From assembly GCA_030550025.1 (NCBI GenBank), contig JAUQQC010000004.1, forward strand, positions 124,001-188,000: 64,000 nt of DNA. The letters run 5' to 3'. Of the stretch, positions 18,277 to 26,990 are shown one piece after another. The translations under genes and the position numbers were made by a program. The stretch comes from Acidobacteriota bacterium (GTDB taxonomy: Bacteria; Acidobacteriota; Blastocatellia; HR10). Below the pieces are notes generated by a model, which was given only the letters and a program-made list of their open reading frames with translations, was not told where the DNA came from and ran no database searches. How positions within the stretch are numbered: the stretch's first letter is position 1; the number at the start of each line of letters is the position of its first letter.

Positions 18277-19635
18277 ATGCGGCGACATCTCATCCCTCGA
18301 ATTCTGATCGTTGGGGCGGCACTGGTGGGGCTTCTGGTGCCGTCCGGTTCGACTGGTACGGTCGCACAGAAGGCGAGTCCGAGCGGGAAGACGCTGGCCG
18401 GTATCGCGCCCGAGGAATATCGGCAGCGACGCGAACGCTTGATGGAGCTCGTCCCGGAAGGGATCGTGCTTCTTTCGGGGAAGACCGAGGAGGAGGAGAA
18501 CGAGGTCGAGCAGAAGTTCCGCCAGCGGAGCTACTTCATGTATCTGACGGGCGTGGAGGTTCCTGGGGCGATCCTCGCGTTGATTCCCAAGGGGTATGGT
18601 CCCGAGAGGGTGCGGGAGGTGCTCTTTCTGCCGTCGCGCAATCCCGCGCGCGAGCGGTGGACGGGGCCCAAGGTGGGGCCTGAAGAGGCTGTGCCGGAGT
18701 TCGGCGTGGAGCGCGCGTTGCCGACGACGGCGTTCGAGAGCGAGCTGCCGAAGATGCTCGAACACACGAAGGTCGTCTACACGGTCATTCCTTCCGGGCC
18801 CTCGGCGCGATTCAGTCGCGAGCAAGCGTTCCTGGAGCGCTTTCGTCAGGGCGTCGAGGTGCGCGACGTCCGACCGTTGCTGGCCGAACTTCGGCGGATC
18901 AAATCGCCGGCCGAACTCGCCCTCTTGCGCGAAGCCGTGCGCATCACGGCGGAAGCACATCGCGAGGTCGCGCGCGCGCTGCGACCCGGAATGTTCGAGT
19001 ACGAGCTGGAAGCTCTCGTCATGGCCACGTTCTTGAAGAACGGTGCGCGGCGCGCGGGTTTCCCGCCCATCATCGGATCCGGCCCCAACTCCACGATCCT
19101 GCATTATCAAGCGAACCGTCGGCAGATCGCCGCCGGCGATCTCGTCGTCGTGGACATCGGGGCCGAGTACGAATACTACACGGCCGACATCACGCGCACC
19201 TATCCGGCCAGCGGTCGCTTCACCGAACGGCAACGGCAGATTTACGCCCTGGTGCTTGGCGCGCAGAAGGCGGCCGAGGCCGCTTTCCGTCCCGGCCAGA
19301 CGACGATGCGCGAGCTGCAAGAGGTCGCACGTCGTTTCATGCGGGAGAGCCCACTGCGCTCCCGCGATGGACAGACGCTCGATCGCTTCTTCATTCACGG
19401 CCTCGGGCACTATGTCGGCCTCGATGTGCATGACGTCGGCGATTACAGCAAGCCGCTTGTCCCCGGCGTGGTGATCACGATCGAGCCGGGCATCTATCTG
19501 CCCGAGGAGCAGATCGGCGTGCGCATCGAGGACATGTATCTGGTCACGGAGACGGGCTTGGTGAAACTCTCGGCCAATATCCCGAGCGCGCCGGAAGAGG
19601 TCGAGCGGTGGATGGCACGGCGAGCGGCACGATGA
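18277..19635 (+). CDS. Secreted Xaa-Pro aminopeptidase (M24 family)
   Basis: Removes the N-terminal residue from peptides with proline in second position. An N-terminal signal peptide (about 1-30, with ILIVGAALVGLLVPSG) is unusual for cytosolic PepP and implies export. The prolidase N-domain is followed by the pita-bread fold with the metal ligands in VVDIGAEYEYYTADITRTYP, GLGHYVGLDVHDVG, ITIEPGIYLP and VRIEDMYLV. It has 452 residues. The start follows GGGGAGGAGCGACC. The stop overlaps the mutS2 ATG (ATGA), so the two are translationally coupled although functionally unrelated. A role in scavenging proline peptides in the periplasm is inferred. Confidence 0.92.
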   Translation: MRRHLIPRILIVGAALVGLLVPSGSTGTVAQKASPSGKTLAGIAPEEYRQRRERLMELVPEGIVLLSGKTEEEENEVEQKFRQRSYFMYLTGVEVPGAILALIPKGYGPERVREVLFLPSRNPARERWTGPKVGPEEAVPEFGVERALPTTAFESELPKMLEHTKVVYTVIPSGPSARFSREQAFLERFRQGVEVRDVRPLLAELRRIKSPAELALLREAVRITAEAHREVARALRPGMFEYELEALVMATFLKNGARRAGFPPIIGSGPNSTILHYQANRRQIAAGDLVVVDIGAEYEYYTADITRTYPASGRFTERQRQIYALVLGAQKAAEAAFRPGQTTMRELQEVARRFMRESPLRSRDGQTLDRFFIHGLGHYVGLDVHDVGDYSKPLVPGVVITIEPGIYLPEEQIGVRIEDMYLVTETGLVKLSANIPSAPEEVERWMARRAAR

Positions 19636-22013
19636 CGCCCTTGACCTTCGAATCGCTCGAATACGACGCGCTGTTGGCGCTTCTGGCGGAACGGACGCAA
19701 ACGCCGTCGGGCCGACGGCTGGCCGAACAACTTCGGCCGATGACCGATGCCGAGGAGATCCGGCGCCAGCTTCGGCTCGTGAGCGATGCCGTGCGGTATC
19801 TCAGCGCGCATTCGGGATTCGGATTGGGGGGATTGGCTGATCCGACCGAAGCGCTGCGGCTATTACGGATCGAGAACGCGACGTTGTCGCCGACGCAGAT
19901 TCTGGATCTGATCGCACTCATCGAGGTGGGGCAGGACGTGCGCGCTTCCGTCCTCGGTCAGCGGCGACAGTATCCGCATCTGGCGGCGTTCGTCGCCGAG
20001 ATCCCGGACTTACGCCCGCTGCTGCGGCATGTGCGCGGGAAGCTTCTGCCGGGAGGGGAAGTGGATGATCACGCGAGCCCGGAGTTGGCCGAGATTCGGC
20101 AGCAGATCCAACGGCTCCGCGCGCGCATCTATCGGCGGCTGGAAGAGATCATGCGCGCGAGTCCCGAGGGCATCGTGCAAGACGAGCTGGTGACGCTGCG
20201 CAACGAGCGCTATGTGATCCCCGTGCGCGCGTCGCATCGCACGCAGGTGCCGGGCGTCGTGCACGCCGTCTCCTCCAGTGGTGCGACCGTCTTCATCGAG
20301 CCCCTCGAGACGATCGAGTTGAACAACGAACTGGTGCGCTGGCGCGAGCAGGAGCAGGTGGAGATTGCCCGTATCCTGCACGAGATGAGTGAGCGGCTGC
20401 GCCTGGAGTTGCCGCAGGTGGAGAAGACGGCTCGGCTCATCGCAGAGCTGGATCTGCTGAGCGCCAAGGCGCGCCTGGCCCTCGATTTCCAGTGCGTGGA
20501 ACCGGAGCTGGTGACCGATCGTTATGCCCTCGCGCTCGATGAGGCTCGACATGTGCTCTTAGAGCACGTCCTGCGGCAGCGCGGAGAGCCGATCGTCCCC
20601 ATCTCCGTCACCCTCGATGAGGAACATCGCGTCTTGATCATCAGCGGACCGAACGCCGGTGGGAAGACTGTCGCTGTGAAGACGATCGGCCTCCTCGCTC
20701 TGATGGCACAGTCGGGGATGCTCGTGCCGGCGCGCGCGGCGACGCTCTCGGTCTTTCGGAGCATTCTCGCGGACATCGGCGATCGGCAGTCACTCGTGGC
20801 CAACCTTTCGACGTTCACAGCGCATATCACGAGCGTGAGGGAGATGGCCGAGCGGTTGCAACTGCCGGCGCTCGTGCTCATTGATGAAGTGGGGACGGGG
20901 ACGGATCCGGAAGAGGGGGCGGCGCTTGCGGTCGCCATCGTGGACTATTTCCGACAGCGCGGCGCGATGGTCGTCGCCGCGACGCATTATTCGGCGTTGA
21001 AGGCCTATGGGTATCTCACGTCCGGTGTCGTGAATGCGGCTGTCGAGTTCGACGAGGTGCGCTTGCAGCCGACGTATCGGTTGCAGCAGGGTGTGGCCGG
21101 AGCCTCCAGCGCGCTGGAGATCGCTCGCCGCGTGGGATTGCCCGAGCAGATCCTCGCCGAAGCTCGAAAGCAGCTGAGCGCGTCCGAGCAGGCGGCGAAT
21201 CGCTATTTGAATCGGCTGCGAGCGGAGCTGGAGCAGCAACGCGCGGCGCGCCTGGCTCTGGAGGAAGAACGCGCGGCAGTCGCCGAGCGCTACGAGCAGC
21301 TGCAGCGCGAGTTCTTCGCGCGAGAGCAACAGCGACAGCGACAGTTTGAGACGCTGCTGCGCGAGTTCCTCGCGACCGTCTCGCAGCGCGCACAAGAGAT
21401 GCTCGGTCAGATCGCCGACGAGCAGGCGCGACGACAAGCCCGGCGTCTCGTCGAACGCCGCGTGGCGAAGTTCAAATCGGACGTGTGGCAGCAGGCCCGC
21501 GCCATCTCTTTCGAGACGCCTCCGCCAGTCTCGCCGACGCCTCGCGTGCTTCCGGCCGAGGAAGTCGCCTTGAAGCCCGGCGATCGCGTGCGCGTTCGAA
21601 GCTTGAATCAAATCGGCGTGGTGATGGAGATCGAACCCGAGCAGGTGCTTGTGCAACTGGGTCCATTGCGCGTGCGCGCGGATGTGAGCGATCTGGACGT
21701 GCTCCTTGAGCCGACTCCGGAGACCATCGGGCGACCGAGTGAGAGCGTTCAGGTACAACTCGCCGCTCGCGGGGACGTGCCCTCGGAGTTGAATCTCATC
21801 GGCAAGACGGTCGAGGAAGCGCTCGAGCTGACGGACCGATTCCTGGATGCCGCCTATCTGGCCGATCGGCGCGAGGTGACGATCATTCATGGTACCGGCT
21901 CAGGCGCGTTGCGTCGAGCCGTGCGCGAGTTTTTGTCGCGACACCCTCATGTCGCGCGATTTCGACCGACGTCGGCCGATGGCGCGACGCTCGTCGAGTT
22001 GAACGAGCGTTGA
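19632..22013 (+). CDS. mutS2: MutS2 family endonuclease/ATPase
   Basis: A MutS-like ATPase that acts against recombination intermediates and/or on collided ribosomes rather than in mismatch repair. It lacks the MutS mismatch-recognition domain and starts with the clamp/lever region, then the ABC-type ATPase with Walker A SGPNAGGKTVAVKT and LIDEVGTGTDPEEGAALA, a long Arg/Gln/Glu-rich coiled coil (about 500-640), a KOW-like segment (KPGDRVRVRSLNQIGVV), and a C-terminal Smr nuclease domain with TIIHGTGSGALRRAV. The ATG at 19632 (793 residues) is chosen because it overlaps the upstream stop and begins the conserved sequence; an earlier in-frame start adds eight residues. Confidence 0.95.
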   Translation: MTPLTFESLEYDALLALLAERTQTPSGRRLAEQLRPMTDAEEIRRQLRLVSDAVRYLSAHSGFGLGGLADPTEALRLLRIENATLSPTQILDLIALIEVGQDVRASVLGQRRQYPHLAAFVAEIPDLRPLLRHVRGKLLPGGEVDDHASPELAEIRQQIQRLRARIYRRLEEIMRASPEGIVQDELVTLRNERYVIPVRASHRTQVPGVVHAVSSSGATVFIEPLETIELNNELVRWREQEQVEIARILHEMSERLRLELPQVEKTARLIAELDLLSAKARLALDFQCVEPELVTDRYALALDEARHVLLEHVLRQRGEPIVPISVTLDEEHRVLIISGPNAGGKTVAVKTIGLLALMAQSGMLVPARAATLSVFRSILADIGDRQSLVANLSTFTAHITSVREMAERLQLPALVLIDEVGTGTDPEEGAALAVAIVDYFRQRGAMVVAATHYSALKAYGYLTSGVVNAAVEFDEVRLQPTYRLQQGVAGASSALEIARRVGLPEQILAEARKQLSASEQAANRYLNRLRAELEQQRAARLALEEERAAVAERYEQLQREFFAREQQRQRQFETLLREFLATVSQRAQEMLGQIADEQARRQARRLVERRVAKFKSDVWQQARAISFETPPPVSPTPRVLPAEEVALKPGDRVRVRSLNQIGVVMEIEPEQVLVQLGPLRVRADVSDLDVLLEPTPETIGRPSESVQVQLAARGDVPSELNLIGKTVEEALELTDRFLDAAYLADRREVTIIHGTGSGALRRAVREFLSRHPHVARFRPTSADGATLVELNER

Positions 22014-22037
22014 GCGCAATCCGCTTGGTCAATCCCC

Positions 22038-22067
22038 TTGCTTTTTGAACGACGGCTCATCTAGAAT
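22038..22067 (+). promoter_or_regulatory. Sigma-70-like promoter of dnaG-rpoD
   Basis: TTGCTT (22038-22043), an 18-nt spacer and TAGAAT (22062-22067), 62 nt before the chosen dnaG start. It probably drives the dnaG-rpoD pair. Confidence 0.45.
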
Positions 22068-22129
22068 GCTTGCCGAGCGAAGATCGAGAGGGCGCCGGCG
22101 CGGACATCATGGACCGAGGAAGTCAGCGA

Positions 22130-23929
22130 ATGACGCCGCGAGAATTCGCGGAACACGTGCGAGAGCAAACGGACATCGTTCGGATCGTCTCCGACTACGT
22201 CGCGTTGCGGAAGCGAGGGAGCAACTACATGGCCCTTTGCCCCTTCCATCGCGAGCGCACGCCCTCGTTCGCCGTCCATCCGGTCAAGCAGATCTTCAAA
22301 TGTTTTGGCTGCGGGCAGGGGGGCGATGTCTTCGCGTTCGTCATGCGGATGGAGGGATGCTCCTGGTGGGAAGCGGTGCGCGTGGTCGCGGAGAAGGAGG
22401 GGATTCCGATTCCTTCCTTTGCGGCGCACGAGGGCGCGCCGGATCGGGAAGCGCGGATCGAGTGGCAGCGCCGCCTCGCCCAGATCAATGCCTGGGCGTG
22501 CGAATTCTTCGAGCGGTGTTTGCACGAGCCCAAGGGAGAAGAAGCGCGCGCCTATCTGGCGGCGCGCGGCATCTCACCGAACGCGATCCGTCGCTTTCGC
22601 TTGGGGTATGCGCCGGAGAGTTGGACAGCGTTGTCGGAGTATTTGCTGACCCGGCGAGTGACGCGCGAGGAGTTGGAACGCAGCGGGCTCGTCGTACTGC
22701 GCGAGGATCGGCGGGGATATTACGATCGGTTCCGACATCGCCTCATCTTCCCGATCCGAGACCTCCATGGGCGGATCGTAGGCTTCGGCGGTCGCGCGCT
22801 CGGGACCGATGAGCCCAAGTACCTGAATTCCCCCGAGACGGCGCTCTATGCCAAGGGGCGGCATCTCTTCGGTCTGTTCGACGCGCGCGACGCCATTCGC
22901 CGTGCGGGGCAGGCGATCCTCGTCGAAGGATATTTCGATTGGCTCGCACTGCTGGAACACGGCATTGAGAACGTCGTCGCCACATTGGGGACGGCGCTCA
23001 CCGATGAGCAGGTACGCCTTCTCCGACGATATGCCGAGCGCGTCGTGCTCAATTTCGATGCCGATGTGGCCGGGCGGCAGGCCATGTCGCGCAATTTGGA
23101 GCGACTCATTCGCAGCGGGATGGAGGTCTCCATCGTGTGCTTGCCCGAGGGTGAAGATCCCGATTCCTTCGTCCGGCGCTTCGGGGCGGCGGCCTATCGA
23201 GAGCGCCTCGCGGCCGCGATGCACCATCTCGATTTTTTGCTGGATGAGGCGCTGCGGGGTGCTGTATTCCCCCTCTCGCCTTCTCTTCAAGCGCGCGCGC
23301 TCAAGCTCGTCCTCCCCTATGTCGCCGGGATTCCCGACGCCATTGAGCGCATGGCGAGCGCCGATCGCGTGGCCGGTCGGTTGGGGATGGAGAGCGCGTT
23401 GGTTCGAGAGGCGGTGAAGCGACACCGTCGGACGTTGAGCGCCGGCGACCGGAGCGAGGAGGTCCCTGAGCCGATTTCGGCGGAAACCGCGCGCGAAGTG
23501 ACGGAGTCCGAGCGTCTCTTGCTCGAAATCCTGCTCCATGCGGAAGACCAGGTGCGGGCGCAGTTGCTGGCCGAGCTGGAGCCGGACGACGTGCGCGGCT
23601 TGGCGAGCGAGCGCATCTTCGAGTTACTGCGAACGCTCGCTCCGGCGCATGTGAGTTATTCCGCGTTGGCGGAACAGCTCGCCGAGGACCCATTCGCGCT
23701 CGATCTTCTGGAGCGCGCTCTGGTGGCGGACGTATCGGGGACTGCGGAAGAGTTGTTAGAACGGGCGCGCGGCAGCCTGCGCGGATTGCGCCGACGCCGC
23801 TTGGAACGCGAGCTGTTCGCGCTGCAAGCGGAGATCGAGCGTCTTCGCCCGGGCGAGGAGGAACGTTTGAAGGAATTGCTGCGGCGGAAGTACGAAGTGG
23901 CGGCTGCCCTGGTGAAGCAGGGAGGGTGA
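22130..23929 (+). CDS. dnaG: DNA primase DnaG
   Basis: Makes the RNA primers for lagging-strand synthesis. The N-terminal CHC2 zinc finger is clear (ALCPFHRERTPSF and KCFGCGQGGDVF), followed by the primase core RFRHRLIFPIRD and LIVEGYFDWL-type TOPRIM region (LVEGYFDWLALL, VVLNFDADVAGRQA). The C-terminal helicase-binding region is more divergent. The ATG at 22130 (599 residues) has GAGGAA 8 nt upstream; an ATG at 22109 would add seven residues without a ribosome site. It precedes rpoD by 72 nt, the dnaG-rpoD part of the classical macromolecular synthesis operon; rpsU is not adjacent. Confidence 0.95.
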   Translation: MTPREFAEHVREQTDIVRIVSDYVALRKRGSNYMALCPFHRERTPSFAVHPVKQIFKCFGCGQGGDVFAFVMRMEGCSWWEAVRVVAEKEGIPIPSFAAHEGAPDREARIEWQRRLAQINAWACEFFERCLHEPKGEEARAYLAARGISPNAIRRFRLGYAPESWTALSEYLLTRRVTREELERSGLVVLREDRRGYYDRFRHRLIFPIRDLHGRIVGFGGRALGTDEPKYLNSPETALYAKGRHLFGLFDARDAIRRAGQAILVEGYFDWLALLEHGIENVVATLGTALTDEQVRLLRRYAERVVLNFDADVAGRQAMSRNLERLIRSGMEVSIVCLPEGEDPDSFVRRFGAAAYRERLAAAMHHLDFLLDEALRGAVFPLSPSLQARALKLVLPYVAGIPDAIERMASADRVAGRLGMESALVREAVKRHRRTLSAGDRSEEVPEPISAETAREVTESERLLLEILLHAEDQVRAQLLAELEPDDVRGLASERIFELLRTLAPAHVSYSALAEQLAEDPFALDLLERALVADVSGTAEELLERARGSLRGLRRRRLERELFALQAEIERLRPGEEERLKELLRRKYEVAAALVKQGG

Positions 23930-24001
23930 AATCGGCTGATCCATCACGATGGGGAACGCACTCAAGAGTGCGAATGCTGCGTGACAAGAAGAGGGGTGAC
24001 T

Positions 24002-25723
24002 ATGGCGTTGGGCGAGAAATATCGAGATGAGATCGAGCGGCTCCTCGAATTGGGACGGGAGAAGTCCTATCTCACGTTCGACGACATCAATCGCACGCTT
24101 CCGGAGGAGCTGGTCTCCCCTGAGGATATCGAGGCGATCTTAGAGGTGATTGATTCGGCGGGGATTCATGTGGGCGAGGCCGAGGAGTTGGAAAGCGGGA
24201 TGCTGCTGGAGCGGGCGTCCGAGCCGAGGGAGGAGGAGCCGGTGCTTCCGGAGGACGATGAGGAAGAAGGACCGCACGATCCGGTGCGGATTTATCTCCG
24301 GGAGATGGCCGTTGTGCCACTGCTGACGCGCGAGGGGGAAATCGCGTTGGCCAAGCGCATCGAGCGCGGGCGGCGTCGGCTGCAAAAGGCACTCGCACGC
24401 TCGCCTATTGTCGTCGAGGAGCTTCTTCGAGTGGGGCAGGAGTTGACGTGCGGGCAGCTCAATATTCGCGAGGTCATCGCCATTCCCGATCATGAGCCGT
24501 TGACGGATGCCTTCGTCGAGGAGTGTTTGGGACAGACGTTACATGCCCTTTCGGAGATCAGTCGGCTGGCTCAGGACGCCGTCCGACTGGCGGAACAGCT
24601 GGAGCGGGAGCGGCGGGTAGATCGGCAGGGGAAGCGCGCGCGGCGACTCGCCCGCCGCCTGGCGCGACAGCGGGTCGAGATCGCTCGTCGGATCGCGCAA
24701 TTGGAGTTCACGCCGAAGCTCCAACAGCGCTTGATTCGCGCCGTGCAGCGCGTCGCCGAGGAGATCCGCGAGTTGGAGGAGCGCATCACCCAAGCCCTCA
24801 GCGAGATCGAGTTCGCGCGGAAGCAGAGCGAGGAGGAAGCCCGGTGGAAGCGGGAAGTGCAAGCAGCCCGCCGTCGGCTCAAGGAGATCGAAGCCCACTA
24901 CAAGACGTCGGCCTTCGAGATCAAGCGCTCGCTGCAGGCGATCACTTCCAGCGAGGCTGAGATGATGCAAGCCAAGAACGAGATGGTGGAGGCGAACCTG
25001 CGGCTCGTCGTCTCCATCGCCCGACGCTATATCAATCGCGGCTTGCATATCCTCGACCTCATCCAAGAGGGGAACATCGGCTTGATGAAAGCCGTCGAGA
25101 AGTTCGACTATCGGCGAGGGCATAAGTTCTCCACCTACGCGACCTGGTGGATTCGACAGGCCATCACACGCGCCATCGCTGATCAATCGCGGACGATTCG
25201 GATCCCCGTGCATCTGTTGGAGACGATCAACAAGATCGCGCGGACATCGCGCCAGATTCTGCATGAGACGGGGCGCGAGCCCACGCTGGAGGAGATCGCT
25301 GCTCGCCTCTCCATGCCGATTCAGAAGATCCGCCGGATCTTACGCGTCATGCAAGAGCCGATCTCTCTGGAGACGCCCATCGGGGAAGACGAGGCGAGCC
25401 ATCTTGGTGATTTCATCGAGGACGTGAGGTCGCCCAACCCCATGGAGATCGTCATCGCCAAAAACCTGCGGCAGGTCACCGAAGAGGTACTCAAGACGCT
25501 CACCCCACGCGAAGAGAAGGTCATCAAAATGCGGTTCGGGCTGGATGCCGATGGAGCGGAGCACACGTTGGAGGAGATCGGTCGCCATTTCGCCGTGACG
25601 CGCGAGCGGATTCGGCAGATCGAGGCGAAGGCACTCAAGAAGCTGCGTCATCCTCGACGCGTGAGCAAGCTGCGGGGCTTTTACGACGGAAAGACGGATC
25701 TGGGAGAGGGAGGAGGGAAGTGA
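24002..25723 (+). CDS. rpoD: Primary sigma factor RpoD (sigma-70)
   Basis: Housekeeping sigma factor. Region 1.1 is present ([20 protein letters not shown]), then 1.2 ([20 protein letters not shown]), a charged helical non-conserved region (about 190-310), region 2 with [39 protein letters not shown] and the -10-recognition segment [17 protein letters not shown], region 3, and region 4 with [15 protein letters not shown] and the -35-binding helix [17 protein letters not shown]. It has 573 residues. The ATG at 24002 follows GAGGGGTGACT. Its presence fits the sigma-70-like hexamers seen before many genes here. Confidence 0.97.
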   Translation: MALGEKYRDEIERLLELGREKSYLTFDDINRTLPEELVSPEDIEAILEVIDSAGIHVGEAEELESGMLLERASEPREEEPVLPEDDEEEGPHDPVRIYLREMAVVPLLTREGEIALAKRIERGRRRLQKALARSPIVVEELLRVGQELTCGQLNIREVIAIPDHEPLTDAFVEECLGQTLHALSEISRLAQDAVRLAEQLERERRVDRQGKRARRLARRLARQRVEIARRIAQLEFTPKLQQRLIRAVQRVAEEIRELEERITQALSEIEFARKQSEEEARWKREVQAARRRLKEIEAHYKTSAFEIKRSLQAITSSEAEMMQAKNEMVEANLRLVVSIARRYINRGLHILDLIQEGNIGLMKAVEKFDYRRGHKFSTYATWWIRQAITRAIADQSRTIRIPVHLLETINKIARTSRQILHETGREPTLEEIAARLSMPIQKIRRILRVMQEPISLETPIGEDEASHLGDFIEDVRSPNPMEIVIAKNLRQVTEEVLKTLTPREEKVIKMRFGLDADGAEHTLEEIGRHFAVTRERIRQIEAKALKKLRHPRRVSKLRGFYDGKTDLGEGGGK

Positions 25724-25908
25724 GCGCCGGGTGTCGGGAACTCATCGCCGCGATCCCTCGTAGGTGGGCAGTGTGGAGTATCTCACCGGAGAGGAGCGAA
25801 GTTTTCACGGGGCTCATGGGGCGCGCTGTGGCGCCCGAAGATGGAGCCCTTCGCGCGCCTCACAAGCGAGAGCGCCGGTTCATGAAGTGTCCCGGAGGAA
25901 CGGGATGA
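25720..25908 (+). CDS. Possible small ORF bridging rpoD and the zinc-ribbon gene
   Basis: A 62-codon frame starts with a GTG that overlaps the rpoD stop (GTGA, 25720-25723) and ends with a TGA that overlaps the ATG of the next gene (ATGA, 25905-25908). A purine-rich GGAGG stretch precedes it, but that stretch also encodes the Gly-rich end of RpoD. The product has no recognisable domain. The overlaps at both ends are suggestive; chance is a fair alternative. Confidence 0.28.
   Translation: MSAGCRELIAAIPRRWAVWSISPERSEVFTGLMGRAVAPEDGALRAPHKRERRFMKCPGGTG
25819..25836 (+). other. Short perfect hairpin downstream of rpoD
   Basis: GGGCGC (25819-25824) and GCGCCC (25831-25836) form a 6-bp GC stem with a 6-nt loop in the rpoD/zinc-ribbon interval. 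No T tract follows, so a terminator is not supported. It could be an attenuating or processing structure, or chance. Confidence 0.25.
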
Positions 25909-26414
25909 TCTATTGTCCGCGCTGTGGGCGACTAGCCAGCTCGACGCAAAAATTCTGCACCGGATGTGGGCTCCACCTTCTCTCTGTCCTTCAGGCGCTC
26001 GCCGGTCACCCGTCGGCAGAGGAGTTACAGGCGCTCAAACAGCGCACGAAGACTTTGCGGGATGGACTACAACAACTGTTCATCGGCATCGGCCTCGCCC
26101 TCTTCTTCTATTTCTTCTTCGACCACAGCATCGGATTCGCGGCCATCGGGTTGATGATCGCCTTCATCGGCCTGGGGCACATCTTGAGCGCCATGCTCTT
26201 CGCCTCTCCTGCTTTGCGCATCGAGTGGCGCATTCCCTCATTTCCCCGCGAAGGGGAGAGACTCTCTCTCCCCCCCGAGCCTGGAGAGATGCGCACTCGC
26301 GATCTTCGGGAGCCCTCTCCCCTCGTCACCGAGCCGACGACGCTTCCGCTTGATCCGGCGAAGGGGGGGAAATTCGAGGGTGACGATCCGGCGATGAGGC
26401 GTGAACGCTCTTAG
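25905..26414 (+). CDS. Zinc-ribbon membrane protein
   Basis: A 169-residue protein starting with a treble-clef-like zinc ribbon, CPRCG at residues 4-8 and CTGCG at 18-22, followed by a short helical linker and two closely spaced hydrophobic segments (LFIGIGLALFFYFFF and FAAIGLMIAFIGLGHILSAMLF) that look like transmembrane helices. The C-terminal 50 residues are Pro/Glu/Arg-rich and probably disordered. The ATG at 25905 follows CGGAGGAACGGG. Such zinc-ribbon plus two-helix proteins are common in Acidobacteriota; their function is not known. A broken second copy lies directly downstream. Confidence 0.8.
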   Translation: MIYCPRCGRLASSTQKFCTGCGLHLLSVLQALAGHPSAEELQALKQRTKTLRDGLQQLFIGIGLALFFYFFFDHSIGFAAIGLMIAFIGLGHILSAMLFASPALRIEWRIPSFPREGERLSLPPEPGEMRTRDLREPSPLVTEPTTLPLDPAKGGKFEGDDPAMRRERS

Positions 26415-26418
26415 GAAC

Positions 26419-26760
26419 ATATGGGGGGTATTGCCCGAAATGTGGGCTCCCGAAGGACGAAAATTCTGCACGGTGTGCGGGATGAATCTCAACCTCATCG
26501 CGGAGGCGCTCACTGGCTGGAGTGCGACAGGAGCGCGATCCAAAAGTCTGCGCTCGACGCCCGAGCGGAAGCGCTTGCGAGATATATCGGAGCGGCGTCC
26601 TCACGATCTCCGTTGGAATTGGCCTCTCCCTCTTCTCCTTGTAGCCCAACATCCTGAATTGGACCCGGCAGCAGCGAGGATCATCCGGGCGGTCTGGGCT
26701 TGCAGCCTCATTCCCATCTTCGTGGGGATCGGACAGATCGCGAACGGCGTCTTCTTTTAG
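26419..26760 (+). pseudogene. Decayed second copy of the zinc-ribbon membrane protein
   Basis: The pieces of a paralogue of the preceding gene are present but in different frames. A YCPKCG segment is encoded near 26429-26446. KFCTVCGMNLNLIAEALTG, matching KFCTGCGLHLLSVLQALAG of the intact copy, is in another frame near 26460-26520. GVLTISVGIGLSLFSL, matching the first membrane helix, runs into a stop near 26643. SLIPIFVGIGQIANGVFF, matching the second helix, ends at 26760. The first shift follows an ATG with a run of six G. At least three frame changes mean it cannot make the full protein. The 26761-26927 stretch after it holds nothing I recognise. Confidence 0.7.
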
Positions 26761-26927
26761 AGGCCGCTCCGTTGGACGGAACCACCGACTTTGGAACCTC
26801 CGCACCCATCCGTGACAACGCCGCTTCCTCAGGAGACTGTGGAGTCCCCAACCACATTCCTCGATGACCTTCGTTCTCTTCTCGCCCTTCATCGCGACCC
26901 TCCTTGGTGGGTTGGTGCAAGCGCTTG

Positions 26928-26956
26928 TTGACTCCACTCGGAAAGGCCGATAGAAT
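26928..26956 (+). promoter_or_regulatory. Sigma-70 promoter of the secreted metalloprotease operon
   Basis: TTGACT (26928-26933), a 17-nt spacer and TAGAAT (26951-26956), 34 nt before the ATG at 26991. Five of six -35 positions match consensus and the spacer is ideal, so this is one of the better promoters here. Confidence 0.6.
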
Positions 26957-26990
26957 TGGGCCACTCACGTGCGGCGACGAGGAGGCGCGT

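Noticed and set aside
25819-25836. Intrinsic terminator after rpoD
   Set aside because: The hairpin has no following T tract, and the next gene begins shortly after.
26326-26964. A 212-codon minus-strand frame over the zinc-ribbon pseudogene
   Set aside because: The plus strand holds recognisable, though broken, homology to the intact neighbour; the minus frame shows nothing.
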